NCBI GenBank assembly: GCA_016208915.1
Contig: JACQXE010000049.1
Span: 1-40,503 of the forward strand
Direction of reading: 5' to 3'
From: Nitrospirota bacterium
Lineage (GTDB): Bacteria > Nitrospirota > Thermodesulfovibrionia > Thermodesulfovibrionales > UBA1546
DNA length: 40,503 nucleotides
The number at the start of each line of letters is the position of its first letter. Within the stretch, counting starts at the first letter, position 1. Under the pieces are notes generated by a model. It made no database searches and had not been told where the DNA came from. It saw only the letters and a program-made list of their open reading frames with translations. Positions 32,978 to 40,503 of this stretch are shown in pieces. A program made the translations under genes and the position numbers.

Positions 32978-33364
32978 ATGGATTTAGATAAGAAAAGGGC
33001 GCTTATCGTGGATGACGATAGTAAGAGCAGGCGTATTTTTGAGATGCATTTAACGTCGCTGGGGTTTGAGACAGTTTTGGCAAATAATGGTGAAGAGGCA
33101 ATGGAAATGCTTGCAGAAGATTCATATTTTGACCTGATAATAACCGACGTCATGATGCCTTATCTTACCGGTTTCGATTTTGCGAAAAAACTGAAAGAGT
33201 ATAAAGAGACAAAGGAAATCCCTGTTATCGCGACCAGCGCATTTCATGACTGGAAAAAATCAATAGCCGACCATGAATTAGAAGTGGACGGCTTTATCCC
33301 CAAGCCTGTTGAAAAAAATGTGCTTCAGCGTGAAATAGAAAAAGTTTTGGGAAATAGCAGATGA
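32978..33364 (+). CDS. Single-domain response regulator (CheY-like)
   Basis: 128 residues, one receiver domain. The acidic pocket is VDDDSKS, the phospho-acceptor Asp is in LIITDVMMPYLTGFDF, the switch Thr/Ser in VIATSAF, and the conserved Lys in GFIPKPVEKN. No output domain. ATG 32978 follows AGGAGG; the in-frame GTG 32957 lies upstream of that site. It sits 23 nt after the haem-motif kinase, its likely phosphodonor. Confidence 0.9.
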   Translation: MDLDKKRALIVDDDSKSRRIFEMHLTSLGFETVLANNGEEAMEMLAEDSYFDLIITDVMMPYLTGFDFAKKLKEYKETKEIPVIATSAFHDWKKSIADHELEVDGFIPKPVEKNVLQREIEKVLGNSR

Positions 33365-33413
33365 TTTACAATAAAAAGACTTGAAACATAGTTGAGACCT
33401 GAAAGGAGTCGCT

Positions 33414-33785
33414 ATGGCAAAAAAGATACTCATAGTTGACGACGACGGGAAAAACCTGAAACTCATGAGGATACTGATTCAAAATGCCGGATATGAAACA
33501 ATTGAGGCAGAAAACGGCGAGGAGGCTGTCAGGCTTGCAAAGGAGCATATCCCTGCCCTGATCTTCATGGACAACCGGATGCCTGTTATGGACGGCATTA
33601 CAGCAGCAAAGATACTTAAAGCAGAACCATCCACTGCAAAGATCCCCATAATTGCTACTACCGCCTCGGCAATGAAGGGAGACCGTGAAAGAATAATGCT
33701 TGAGGCAGGATGTGATGAATATGTGCCTAAACCTATAGATGTGAAATCCTTTATGAATGTAGTCAAAAAATATCTGGAGGGATAG
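33414..33785 (+). CDS. Single-domain response regulator (CheY-like)
   Basis: 123 residues, a complete receiver: VDDDGKN, phospho-acceptor in LIFMDNRMPVMDG, Thr in IIATTAS and Lys in EYVPKPIDVK. This looks like the DivK type of stand-alone receiver. GAAAGGAG precedes the ATG. It lies between two other receiver genes, suggesting a phosphorelay with the kinase upstream. Confidence 0.9.
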   Translation: MAKKILIVDDDGKNLKLMRILIQNAGYETIEAENGEEAVRLAKEHIPALIFMDNRMPVMDGITAAKILKAEPSTAKIPIIATTASAMKGDRERIMLEAGCDEYVPKPIDVKSFMNVVKKYLEG

Positions 33786-34844
33786 ATGATGGAGTCTAAA
33801 AAGCCGAAAATATTGATAGTTGACGATGAAGAAAAGAATCTCAAACTAATGGGTATGATACTGCAAAGCTACGGCTATGATTTTCAAACAGCAAGCAACG
33901 GCCTTGAGGCATTGGAGAAGACTAAAGAATATTCTCCTGATTTAATTTTCCTTGATATCATGATGCCTGAGATGGACGGATATGAGACATGCAGAAGACT
34001 CAGGGAAGACCCTGCCGGTAAATTCATACCAATTGTGATGGTCACAGCGCTTGGGGATCAGGAATCAAGAAACAGAGGTCTTGAGGCAGGCGCAAATGAT
34101 TTTTTAACAAAACCGGTTGATAAAACAGAGATCCTGATAAGGACAAAAAACCTCTTGAGGGTAAAAGAGTTTGAGGATTTTCTTAAACAACATAATGAAC
34201 TTCTTGAGGCAGAGGTTAAAAAGAGGACAGTCCAACTCAGAGAAAGCTATGTTGATACGATACATAAGCTCACAAAAGTCGCTGAATACAAAGACGAAGA
34301 CACCGCCTCCCATATAAAAAGAGCAGGCTATTATGCATCACTTATTGCAAGAGGGCTTGGATGGTCTGAAAATAGAATCGAGATAATATTTTATGCTTCT
34401 CCGATGCATGACATAGGAAAGATAGGCATTCCTGCAGAGATACTTCTTAAACCCGCAAAACTTACAACTGAAGAATTTGCATTGATGAAGACGCACACGA
34501 CTATCGGTGCAAATATTTTGAGCGGCAAATCCTCAGAGATTATTCAGATGGCAGAGTTAATAGCCATAAGCCATCACGAAAGATGGGATGGAGGAGGCTA
34601 CCCAAACGGGTTTAAAGAAGAGGAGATTCCGATAGAGGGAAGGATGTACAACATCTGCGACCAGTACGATGCATTAAGGAGCAGGAGACCGTACAAACCA
34701 CCCTTTGACCACGAAAAGACCTTTAAAATAATCACCGAGGGCGATGGCAGAACAATGCCCAAACATTTTGACCCTCAGATACTACAGGCATTTAAGGACA
34801 TGCATAAACGGTTTGAGGAGATTTACGAAGCTCATAAGGATTGA
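33786..34844 (+). CDS. Response regulator with HD-GYP output (c-di-GMP phosphodiesterase)
   Basis: 352 residues. The receiver domain (1-125) has VDDEEKN, the phospho-Asp in [16 protein letters not shown] and Lys in [11 protein letters not shown] helical linker (130-165) joins the HD-GYP domain, with His208-Asp209 in [19 protein letters not shown], and the full GYP segment [15 protein letters not shown], then [13 protein letters not shown]. All metal ligands and GYP are intact, so c-di-GMP hydrolysis under phosphorylation control is likely. It begins one base after the previous gene. Confidence 0.93.
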   Translation: MMESKKPKILIVDDEEKNLKLMGMILQSYGYDFQTASNGLEALEKTKEYSPDLIFLDIMMPEMDGYETCRRLREDPAGKFIPIVMVTALGDQESRNRGLEAGANDFLTKPVDKTEILIRTKNLLRVKEFEDFLKQHNELLEAEVKKRTVQLRESYVDTIHKLTKVAEYKDEDTASHIKRAGYYASLIARGLGWSENRIEIIFYASPMHDIGKIGIPAEILLKPAKLTTEEFALMKTHTTIGANILSGKSSEIIQMAELIAISHHERWDGGGYPNGFKEEEIPIEGRMYNICDQYDALRSRRPYKPPFDHEKTFKIITEGDGRTMPKHFDPQILQAFKDMHKRFEEIYEAHKD

Positions 34845-34990
34845 GAAATGATATTGCATTTTGTCACAGCTTTCGGTTCGAGGGTAAGCGGCGATTTTAC
34901 TCCCTGATTGCTTGCGCAGCGCCTGTAATGTTATAGTTATAACACGACACTGTAAATATAATTTTGAGTCAGGAGTAAAAAAAGTGCAGC

Positions 34991-35010
34991 AATCAATCAA
35001 TCAATCAATC
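34991..35010 (+). repeat. (AATC)5 microsatellite
   Basis: Five perfect copies of AATC lie 51 nt before the diguanylate cyclase gene. The 216-nt gap around it (34845-35060) holds no gene that I can see. Slippage here would change leader spacing. Confidence 0.8.
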
Positions 35011-35060
35011 TTAACTTCTTATACAGTCTCCCAAAAATTTAGAGGTTTGTCTGAGTCCTT

Positions 35061-35933
35061 ATGATTAAAAAGCACAAAGAAAATATTTTTGATTTTATAA
35101 GCCGCGTAAACCTTGATATTGAAAATTTCGTAAAAAATTCGATTGAAGCATCAACAGATATAAAAAAATGGAGTGAAATATATTCGGAATTTAAGCCTAT
35201 AAGATGCTGGGAAATCAAAAAATGCGGGAAATCAGATTGTCCGGCATATAAAAATGAGGACTACCACTGCTGGCTGATAGCCGGGACTTTCTGCGGCGGC
35301 GAGGTTCAGGGAGAATTTGCCAAGAAATACAAGAGCTGCAGTGAATGCGATGTTTTTGAATCAGCATACGAAGAACCCTTAAGAGCCTTATATGAAAACA
35401 TAAATGTCCTCATATTCCACCTTCAGGACAAGATGACGAGGTTTAAGGATATCGCCATAAGAGACCACCTTACAGGGCTTTACAACAGACATTTCTTTAA
35501 TGAAGTGATCGAAAGGGAAATAGCAAGCATAGAAAGAAGGGATGAGCCTTTGTCATTTATTATGATAGATATGGACAATTTCAAAAAAATCAATGACACA
35601 CTGGGCCATTTGACAGGAGACAGGCTGCTTATTGAAGCTGCAAGGCTTATAAAGAATACTGTCCGCAAGGCAGACCTTGTTTTCCGTTACGGAGGGGATG
35701 AATTTCTCGTTCTTCTGATAAAGGCAGATTGTGAGGAGACAGGCTTTATGATTAAAAGGCTGTCAAAAGCAGTAGGCAAATGGAATAATGAAAAAGCGGA
35801 AAAGTTCGGCTGCACTCTGTCCTTCAGCATCGGATGTTCAACCTTTGAAAAAGGTTCTGATATGCATCAAGCGCTCATGATGGCAGATGAAAGGATGTAT
35901 CAGGAGAAAAAAAAGAAAAAATTTAACGTGTGA
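35061..35933 (+). CDS. Diguanylate cyclase with N-terminal Cys-rich (CW-type) domain
   Basis: 290 residues, soluble. The N-terminal domain (about 45-100) contains eight cysteines in a patterned array: Cys49 (RCWEIKKC), Cys55, Cys60 (DCPAY), Cys70 (HCWLIAGTFCGGE), Cys78, Cys93 and Cys96 (SCSEC), plus conserved W50 and W71, so it likely binds zinc or another metal, or senses redox. A helical linker leads to GGDEF with intact Gly211-Gly-Asp-Glu-Phe215 (RYGGDEFLVLL). No RxxD inhibitory site is evident. It forms part of the signalling block. Confidence 0.88.
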   Translation: MIKKHKENIFDFISRVNLDIENFVKNSIEASTDIKKWSEIYSEFKPIRCWEIKKCGKSDCPAYKNEDYHCWLIAGTFCGGEVQGEFAKKYKSCSECDVFESAYEEPLRALYENINVLIFHLQDKMTRFKDIAIRDHLTGLYNRHFFNEVIEREIASIERRDEPLSFIMIDMDNFKKINDTLGHLTGDRLLIEAARLIKNTVRKADLVFRYGGDEFLVLLIKADCEETGFMIKRLSKAVGKWNNEKAEKFGCTLSFSIGCSTFEKGSDMHQALMMADERMYQEKKKKKFNV

Positions 35934-35942
35934 GGAAAAGTG

Positions 35943-38243
35943 ATGAAAATGATTGAACACACAAAGGCAATACATGATGCTATGGCAGACGGTATCCTTG
36001 TCATTGACAGGGATTACAATATTGTCTTTGCAAATAAATCTATGCTTAAATGCTGCGGAACAGAAGAGTCTGGCATTATTGGCAAGAAATGTCATGACCT
36101 GCTGCACCTGTGCCCTGTCCCATGTCCTGAAAAATGCGAAACAGAGACTTGCCCCTATGCAGTGATATTCAAGAAAGGCAAATCAGTATCTGTGATTCAC
36201 AGTCATAGTATGCATGATGGTACAGAAAGGATATTCGATATAACTGCCTCGCCAATATTAGATGAAAAGGGCGAGGTTGTCTTTATGATTGAGGTCTTAA
36301 GGGATGTCACAGAGCTTAAAAAGACAGAAAAAACACTGCATGAAACAAAAGATTTCCTTGATAACATCCTTGAAGGTATCGGAGAAGGGGTTGTTGTTTT
36401 AGACAGGGGACTTAGGATTATCAAGGCAAACAGGGGGTATTGTGAGCAGGTTAAGATGTCTCTTGAAGAGATAATAGGAGAGCATTGCTACAAGATATCG
36501 CATGGTCTCGATGTGCCGTGTTACGAAAAAACAAACGGATGTGAATGTATAGTAAAAAGGTGTTTTGAGACAGGAGATTGCGGAAGGGCCATACACACCC
36601 ATTATGACAAAAAGGGAGAGACCCTTTATATTGAGACAAACGCATATCCACTCAGAGACTCATCAGGCAAAATCGTTTATGTAATTGAATCGCTTATAGA
36701 TGTAACAGACATGGTAAAACTCGAAAAACAGCTTGAGGGGTCCAAGGAACGTTACAGGAAGCTTTATGACGACGCGCCTGACATGATGCATTCATTGAAT
36801 GAAGACGGGATTATATTAGTCTGCAACAAAACTGAAGCTGAAGCCCTCGGTTACAAAATCGAAGAACTTATCGGCAGGAAGGTTATCGAGATCATTCCTT
36901 TAGAATCGAGGGATTCCTGCAAGGAAAAATTAGAAATAGTAAAGGATAAAGGTTTATATGAAGGGGAGATGAAATTGCTTGCAAGGGATGGGAAACGCAT
37001 ATCTGTAATCGTAAAATCCAAGGCAGTATATGACGATAATGGCAATTTTTTGTTTACAGATGCAATATTGCGAGATATCACAAGCTTTAAAAAACTCGAA
37101 GACCAGTTAATGCAGGCTCAGAAGATGGAAGCTGTTGGCCAGCTTGCCGGAGGAATTGCGCATGATTTTAATAATATCCTGACAGCAATTATAGGATATG
37201 GAAGCATGTTACAGATGAAGATAAAAGAAGATAATCCATTAAGGTCAAATATTGATCAAATACTTGCATCATGTGAACGAGCAGCAAACCTCACACGGAG
37301 TCTTCTTACATTCAGCAGAAAGCAGATAATAAATCCGGTTCCAGTAAAACTCAATGAGATTATAAAGAAGGTAGAAAAGTTCTTGCTAAGGATTATTGGT
37401 GAGGACATAGAACTTAAGACATTGCTTTCAGATAGAGATTTAACGGTAATAGCTGATTCTGGCCAGATAGAGCAGGTATTAATGAATCTTGCAACAAATG
37501 CGAGGAATGCGATGCCTGATGGAGGAACTCTGACCATAAACACAGATATTGTGGAGCTGGACGAAATATTTATAAGCATATATGGTTATGGAAAACCTGG
37601 GATGCATGCACTTATTTCAATAACAGATACAGGCAGAGGCATGGATGAAAAGACCCGTGAGAAGATATTCGAACCATTCTTTACAACAAAAGAGGCCGGG
37701 AAAGGCACTGGTCTTGGGCTTTCAATGGTATACGGTATAATCAAGCAGCATGGCGGATATATCAATTGCTACAGCGAGGCCGGGAAAGGCACTACATTCA
37801 AAATATATCTCCCTATCACCAAAACAGAAGCAGCTAAAGGAATAAAGGCTGCAGAGATTGTTGAACTAAAATGCGGCACAGAAACAATATTATTAGCAGA
37901 AGACGAAAAAGTTGTTAGAGAACTCACAAGAAATATACTTGTGGAATCAGGCTATAAAGTCATAGAGGCAGTAGACGGAGTAGATACTGTAAATAAATTT
38001 ATGAAAAATAAAGATAAGGTCAGTCTTCTTCTCTTAGATGTGGTAATACCAAAAATAAGCGGCAAAGAGGCTTATGAAAAAATAAAGAAGATGAACCCTG
38101 ATATTAAGGCGCTTTTTATAAGCGGGTATCCTGAAGATATGATTCAGAAACATAGCTTGCTTGAAGAAGGTTTGAACTTCATAGCAAAACCCGTTTCTCC
38201 TTTTGAACTTTTAAAAAAGATTAGAAGCGTGCTCGATAATTAG
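35943..38243 (+). CDS. Hybrid histidine kinase with three PAS domains and C-terminal receiver
   Basis: 767 residues, no membrane segment. PAS1 (about 5-125) and PAS2 (about 130-255) both contain clusters of cysteines ([33 protein letters not shown]), PAS3 (about 265-390) does not. HisKA has His407 ([13 protein letters not shown]), HATPase_c has [19 protein letters not shown] and [10 protein letters not shown]. The receiver (about 640-767) has phospho-Asp699 ([13 protein letters not shown]). The H-D-F-N-N form of the H box is that of NtrB-like hybrid kinases. ATG 35943 follows GAGGAAAAG; the GTG at 35940 is less likely. Confidence 0.9.
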   Translation: MKMIEHTKAIHDAMADGILVIDRDYNIVFANKSMLKCCGTEESGIIGKKCHDLLHLCPVPCPEKCETETCPYAVIFKKGKSVSVIHSHSMHDGTERIFDITASPILDEKGEVVFMIEVLRDVTELKKTEKTLHETKDFLDNILEGIGEGVVVLDRGLRIIKANRGYCEQVKMSLEEIIGEHCYKISHGLDVPCYEKTNGCECIVKRCFETGDCGRAIHTHYDKKGETLYIETNAYPLRDSSGKIVYVIESLIDVTDMVKLEKQLEGSKERYRKLYDDAPDMMHSLNEDGIILVCNKTEAEALGYKIEELIGRKVIEIIPLESRDSCKEKLEIVKDKGLYEGEMKLLARDGKRISVIVKSKAVYDDNGNFLFTDAILRDITSFKKLEDQLMQAQKMEAVGQLAGGIAHDFNNILTAIIGYGSMLQMKIKEDNPLRSNIDQILASCERAANLTRSLLTFSRKQIINPVPVKLNEIIKKVEKFLLRIIGEDIELKTLLSDRDLTVIADSGQIEQVLMNLATNARNAMPDGGTLTINTDIVELDEIFISIYGYGKPGMHALISITDTGRGMDEKTREKIFEPFFTTKEAGKGTGLGLSMVYGIIKQHGGYINCYSEAGKGTTFKIYLPITKTEAAKGIKAAEIVELKCGTETILLAEDEKVVRELTRNILVESGYKVIEAVDGVDTVNKFMKNKDKVSLLLLDVVIPKISGKEAYEKIKKMNPDIKALFISGYPEDMIQKHSLLEEGLNFIAKPVSPFELLKKIRSVLDN

Positions 38244-38410
38244 AAACATTAGTGAGGAATAATCCCATGAAGAAGACCGGCATATCAAAATGAATAAGTC
38301 TAAATGCCTGCCGCTTAATCCAGCCCTACTTATAAAATTATAGAGAGGTTATAGTGTTCGAGCGGCTTATTTTGCCGATAGTCAGGCAGTATAAAATATT
38401 AGGAATCAAG

Positions 38411-38470
38411 AGGCAAAATCCTCGGAGGCTGAAAGGCCGACCTGCCTGCCGGCAGGGAATGAGCGAGAAT
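38411..38470 (-). repeat. Dispersed intergenic repeat, copy 2 (inverted)
   Basis: Reading the minus strand gives TCGCTCATTC, then CCTGCCGGCAGGCAGGTCGG, then CCTCCGAGG and ATTTTGCC, matching the copy at 5159-5204 in its outer blocks with a different central palindrome. It occupies the 249-nt gap (38244-38492) between the hybrid kinase and tilS, which shows no gene I can support. Confidence 0.5.
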
Positions 38471-38492
38471 ACTATAGCCTCTCCTGGATTCT

Positions 38493-39899
38493 TTATCGCA
38501 ATATCTTTATCTCAAGCAACAGTATTTTTTTCGTATTATCGGTTACCTTAAATCTCTCATCAGCCCGGTACCCAGCGATCCATATTATGTCTTCTCCTGA
38601 TAAAACAATCGGAATCCTGTCTCTTTCATCTCTTGGCACCTTTTCATCCACAAAAAAATCCTGAAGCTTTTTCCTTTTTCCAAAACCTGCTGGATAGAAA
38701 AAATCACCTTCTTTTCTCGGTCTAACAATAAGAGGCAGTCTTACCTTATCAGCATCAAAGACAGCCGCTTCTTTTCCCTGTGCCTCATACCTTGTGTCTT
38801 GTGGCTCAGAAAATGAAGACCGGATCACAATTCCGGACTCCTTTAATGTCAGCTCTCCGGGGACATCAAGGGTGTATGTGCTTAATGTAACTGGAGGCTC
38901 TGAGGTAATAATCAATGTTGAATAGCCTTTAATCACCCGTATGCCTTTTGGAAGATAAAGCCTGTCACCGGATTGCCCCTGTTTAATAAGTTCAATAGTG
39001 TCTTCGATATGCACAAATTGAATTCCCTTTAGCCCTTTAACCGCATCTACTGCCCTTCGTAGAACCCTCCTCAAAATCACCTTATCCATTGTTTCAAGCG
39101 GGACAAGAAAAAGTTCAATAGTTTTGTCAGTCTTTTTTGGGATGAGTTTCATCAGGGTTTTTGTTACGATAAGTTCGAGATAATTATCTTCTTGTCTGAT
39201 AATATCGCTTATTTTGCTGATTGTCCTAACCAGTTCAGGATTTTGTTTTTTAAATTCAAGCATGACAGACAACCTGAGCCAGTTTCTAAAGTAATCTGTT
39301 TTTAAATTCGATGAATCAACGATGAAAAGCAGTTTGGCGTCAGGCGTTGGGTGTTCAGCGCTTTGGACAAGGAACTTCTCTATCTCGTATCTTTCGGTTT
39401 CGAGCAATGGTCTTATGATTTTCCCTCTCACAGGCGGAATACCTGAAAGCCCTTTCTGTCCGGAGCCCCTGAGTATTCTCATGAAGAATGTCTCTGCCTG
39501 ATCGTCTGCATTATGCGCAAGCGCAATTCTATTTGCGTTTTTCTCAAAGGCAATGTCCTCGAACGTCTTATATCTGAGTTCCCGTGCAGCCTCTTGTTTG
39601 TTCAGGCCGTGTTCCTGAGCATAAGCCCTGACGTTAATAGGGCGCGTGATGAATGGAATCTCAAGGTCTTTGCAGAGGTTTTTACAGAACGCTATTTCCT
39701 TTGGTATTTCATCAGGCCGCAATCCATGGTCAATATAGAGGGCATAAATAGAGAATTTAAGTTCGTCCTTTAACTGATTCAACAGATGGAGGAGGCAGAC
39801 AGAGTCAGCGCCACCTGACAGACCGATTAATACCTTATCTCCCTCGGAAAGCATGGAGTATTTTTTTATTGTAGCTTTTATTTTTTCAAGCAATTGCAT
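38493..39899 (-). CDS. tilS: tRNA(Ile)-lysidine synthase TilS
   Basis: 468 residues. The N-terminal PP-loop ATPase domain has SGGADS (28-33), then YIDHGLRPDE, LAHNADDQAETFFMRILRGS and the substrate loop; the C-terminal TilS domains end with GKRKKLQDFFVDEKVPRDER and DIIWIAGYRADERF. It converts C34 of tRNA(Ile2) to lysidine, essential for AUA decoding. Two short quasi-repeat stretches are embedded in frame: QSAEHPTPDAK (nt 39336-39364) and EPQDTRYEAQGK (nt 38778-38808). Both are in regions that vary between homologues. Confidence 0.95.
   Translation of the reverse strand: MQLLEKIKATIKKYSMLSEGDKVLIGLSGGADSVCLLHLLNQLKDELKFSIYALYIDHGLRPDEIPKEIAFCKNLCKDLEIPFITRPINVRAYAQEHGLNKQEAARELRYKTFEDIAFEKNANRIALAHNADDQAETFFMRILRGSGQKGLSGIPPVRGKIIRPLLETERYEIEKFLVQSAEHPTPDAKLLFIVDSSNLKTDYFRNWLRLSVMLEFKKQNPELVRTISKISDIIRQEDNYLELIVTKTLMKLIPKKTDKTIELFLVPLETMDKVILRRVLRRAVDAVKGLKGIQFVHIEDTIELIKQGQSGDRLYLPKGIRVIKGYSTLIITSEPPVTLSTYTLDVPGELTLKESGIVIRSSFSEPQDTRYEAQGKEAAVFDADKVRLPLIVRPRKEGDFFYPAGFGKRKKLQDFFVDEKVPRDERDRIPIVLSGEDIIWIAGYRADERFKVTDNTKKILLLEIKILR
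38778..38808 (+). repeat. Quasi-repeat inside tilS, C-terminal copy
   Basis: CCTGTGCCTCATACCTTGTG followed by TCTTGTGGCTC; on the coding strand it repeats CACAAGACACAAGG with a GAGGCACAGG echo. The translation is EPQDTRYEAQGK between two strands. Confidence 0.45.
39336..39364 (+). repeat. Quasi-repeat inside tilS, N-terminal copy
   Basis: GGCGTCAGGCGTTGGGTGTT then CAGCGCT: on the coding strand AGCGCTGAACACCCAACGCC then TGACGCC, a GAACGC-like near-tandem. It encodes SAEHPTPDA in the substrate-loop region of TilS. Confidence 0.45.
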
Positions 39900-39940
39900 A
39901 ATTGAATATGGATTCCCGCTTTTCAGGCTGTGTCACAATC

Positions 39941-40050
39941 CTGAAAACGCCTATACTGTCATTCTGAATTTATTTCAGAATCTCGTATTTTCAAGATGTT
40001 ATATTTCATTGAGATCCCGAAACAAGTTCGGGATGACAATTGCGACACAG
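39941..40050 (+). repeat. REP-like palindromes between tilS and the DUF6485-like gene
   Basis: Two hairpin units, GTCATTCTGAATTTATTTCA then GAATCTC (39959-39985) and GAGATCCCGAAACAAGTTCG then GGATGAC (40011-40037), are enclosed by inverted copies of GGCTGTGTC/GACACAG (39929/40043). The region holds no gene. Confidence 0.5.
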
Positions 40051-40096
40051 TCTCTTTGCGGGACTGCCTATAAAAATTCTATAGTAACTTAACGGC

Positions 40097-40291
40097 TTAC
40101 CTTTTATATGTCCTGATAAAATTTTCTATTGAACGGTCATATGTGCGTTCAGCCTCTTTGCTGAAGAAACATGCAGGAAGTTCAGCGTTACGCCTGTGAT
40201 AATGCAGGCATTCGCAGCATTTATGCTTTCTTGGACATGGTTCATAAGTGCAGTTGCAGTTCTTTTTGTTTTTTTCCTGTAAACATTCCAT
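40097..40291 (-). CDS. Small Cys-rich protein, DUF6485-like
   Basis: 64 residues with seven cysteines, six clustered in the first half (MECLQEKNKKNCNCTYEPCP, then KHKCCECLHYHR) and one in PACFF. The pattern fits the small DUF6485 family found in anaerobes; function unknown, metal binding or redox likely. The C-terminal half is helical (EAERTYDRSIENFIRTYK). AGGAGG precedes the ATG. It stands alone beside the right-end mobile element. Confidence 0.75.
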   Translation of the reverse strand: MECLQEKNKKNCNCTYEPCPRKHKCCECLHYHRRNAELPACFFSKEAERTYDRSIENFIRTYKR

Positions 40292-40370
40292 ATTTCCTCC
40301 TGAAAAACAGTTTCTACATTATAAAGACTTTAAGCTGTACAGTGCAAACCATGTTATATACTATGTAATT

Positions 40371-40503
40371 CAGAAATAGAAATGTCCGGTTTTGCAGAAA
40401 TAGAAATGTCCTAATTCCAAGTGATGCTATACTGCCTTTTTTTAAAAAGGAGGCGAGATGGCAGGAAAGGACATTATCATGTTGCATCAAAGAGAATTAA
40501 AGC
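40371..40503 (+). mobile_element. Start of an ISNCY-type insertion sequence (partial)
   Basis: Two direct copies of CAGAAATAGAAATGTCC (40371-40387 and 40396-40412) lie before the transposase start, like the repeated subterminal sites of ISNCY (ISDol1-like) elements. The element runs off the right edge. The left boundary is approximate. Confidence 0.6.
40458..40503 (+). CDS. ISNCY-family transposase, N-terminal fragment
   Basis: Fifteen codons read MAGKDIIMLHQRELK, the characteristic beginning of transposases of the ISNCY/IS1202-like group, whose next segment is a helix-turn-helix followed by a DDE integrase core. AAAAAGGAGGCGAG precedes the ATG. The rest is beyond the window. Confidence 0.72.
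   Translation, partial: MAGKDIIMLHQRELK

Noticed and set aside
34991-35010. (AATC)5 as a CRISPR or origin-like repeat
   Set aside because: The unit is only 4 bp without spacers, AT-rich flanks or DnaA boxes; it is a microsatellite.
34845-35060. c-di-GMP riboswitch before the diguanylate cyclase
   Set aside because: Looked for the GEMM core near the GGDEF genes and found no matching conserved segments.
38354-38551. 65-codon plus frame between the hybrid kinase and tilS
   Set aside because: It runs through the dispersed repeat and into the 3' end of tilS; no SD and no motif.

Overview
The window reads as bacterial chromosome from an uncultured, AT-leaning Gram-negative lineage. The nearest fit I can suggest is a Nitrospirota / deep-branching deltaproteobacterial type. 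That is inferred from gene content only: a c-type cytochrome, a haem-motif sensor kinase, glutaminyl-tRNA synthetase beside GltX, a large c-di-GMP and two-component repertoire, and a DUF6485-like Cys-rich protein. Both ends lie in transposable elements (IS3-type at 1-141, an ISNCY-type transposase start at about 40370-40503). The 40.5 kb may therefore be a whole contig bounded by repeats. No tRNA, rRNA or CRISPR array was found, and no gene-free stretch exceeds 300 bases.

Layout. 1-870: IS3 end, a hicBA toxin-antitoxin pair whose toxin gene is cut by the IS, and a small zinc-ribbon protein. 1.1-6.9 kb: transglutaminase-like protein, Ste24-type M48 protease, nitronate monooxygenase-like flavoprotein, ABC-2-like membrane protein. 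6.96-9.46 kb: an integron-like cassette array with two attC-like sites. One cassette carries a DUF4258/YgiT toxin-antitoxin pair and the other a monohaem cytochrome c. Next to them are an attI-like region and a XerC/D-like tyrosine recombinase that lacks the IntI-specific insertion. 9.46-14.55 kb: macrodomain protein, NfeD protease plus stomatin pair, TVP38/DedA membrane protein, TrmN6-like methyltransferase and phosphoglycolate phosphatase. 14.6-18.6 kb: small Pro/Ala lipoprotein, two terminators, then rimP-nusA-recG. 18.7-23.9 kb: small coiled-coil protein, prepilin peptidase, PAS histidine kinase, HEAT-repeat protein and HD-GYP protein, mostly overlapping and so probably one operon. 23.9-30.1 kb: glnS and gltX (minus strand) around a YgaP-like membrane protein and a GGDEF-EAL protein. 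30.2-38.2 kb: a signalling block of haem-motif kinase, three response regulators (one HD-GYP), a diguanylate cyclase and a hybrid PAS kinase. 38.5-40.3 kb: tilS and a small Cys-rich protein.

Three patterns cut across the annotation. (1) The cassette array obeys the attC rule that the R'' box of each cassette is complementary to that cassette's own leading R' box. Here the complementarity extends about 21-22 bp, although the adjacent recombinase is not a canonical IntI. (2) Many unrelated genes (transglutaminase, recombinase, TrmN6, GGDEF-EAL, GltX, the 887-aa kinase twice, TilS twice) carry short repeat-derived segments in frame, mostly at linkers. (3) Several genes lack a Shine-Dalgarno sequence and have a -10 box 6-9 nt before ATG, suggesting leaderless mRNAs. 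Two others have a good Shine-Dalgarno sequence but only an ATA codon at the right distance.
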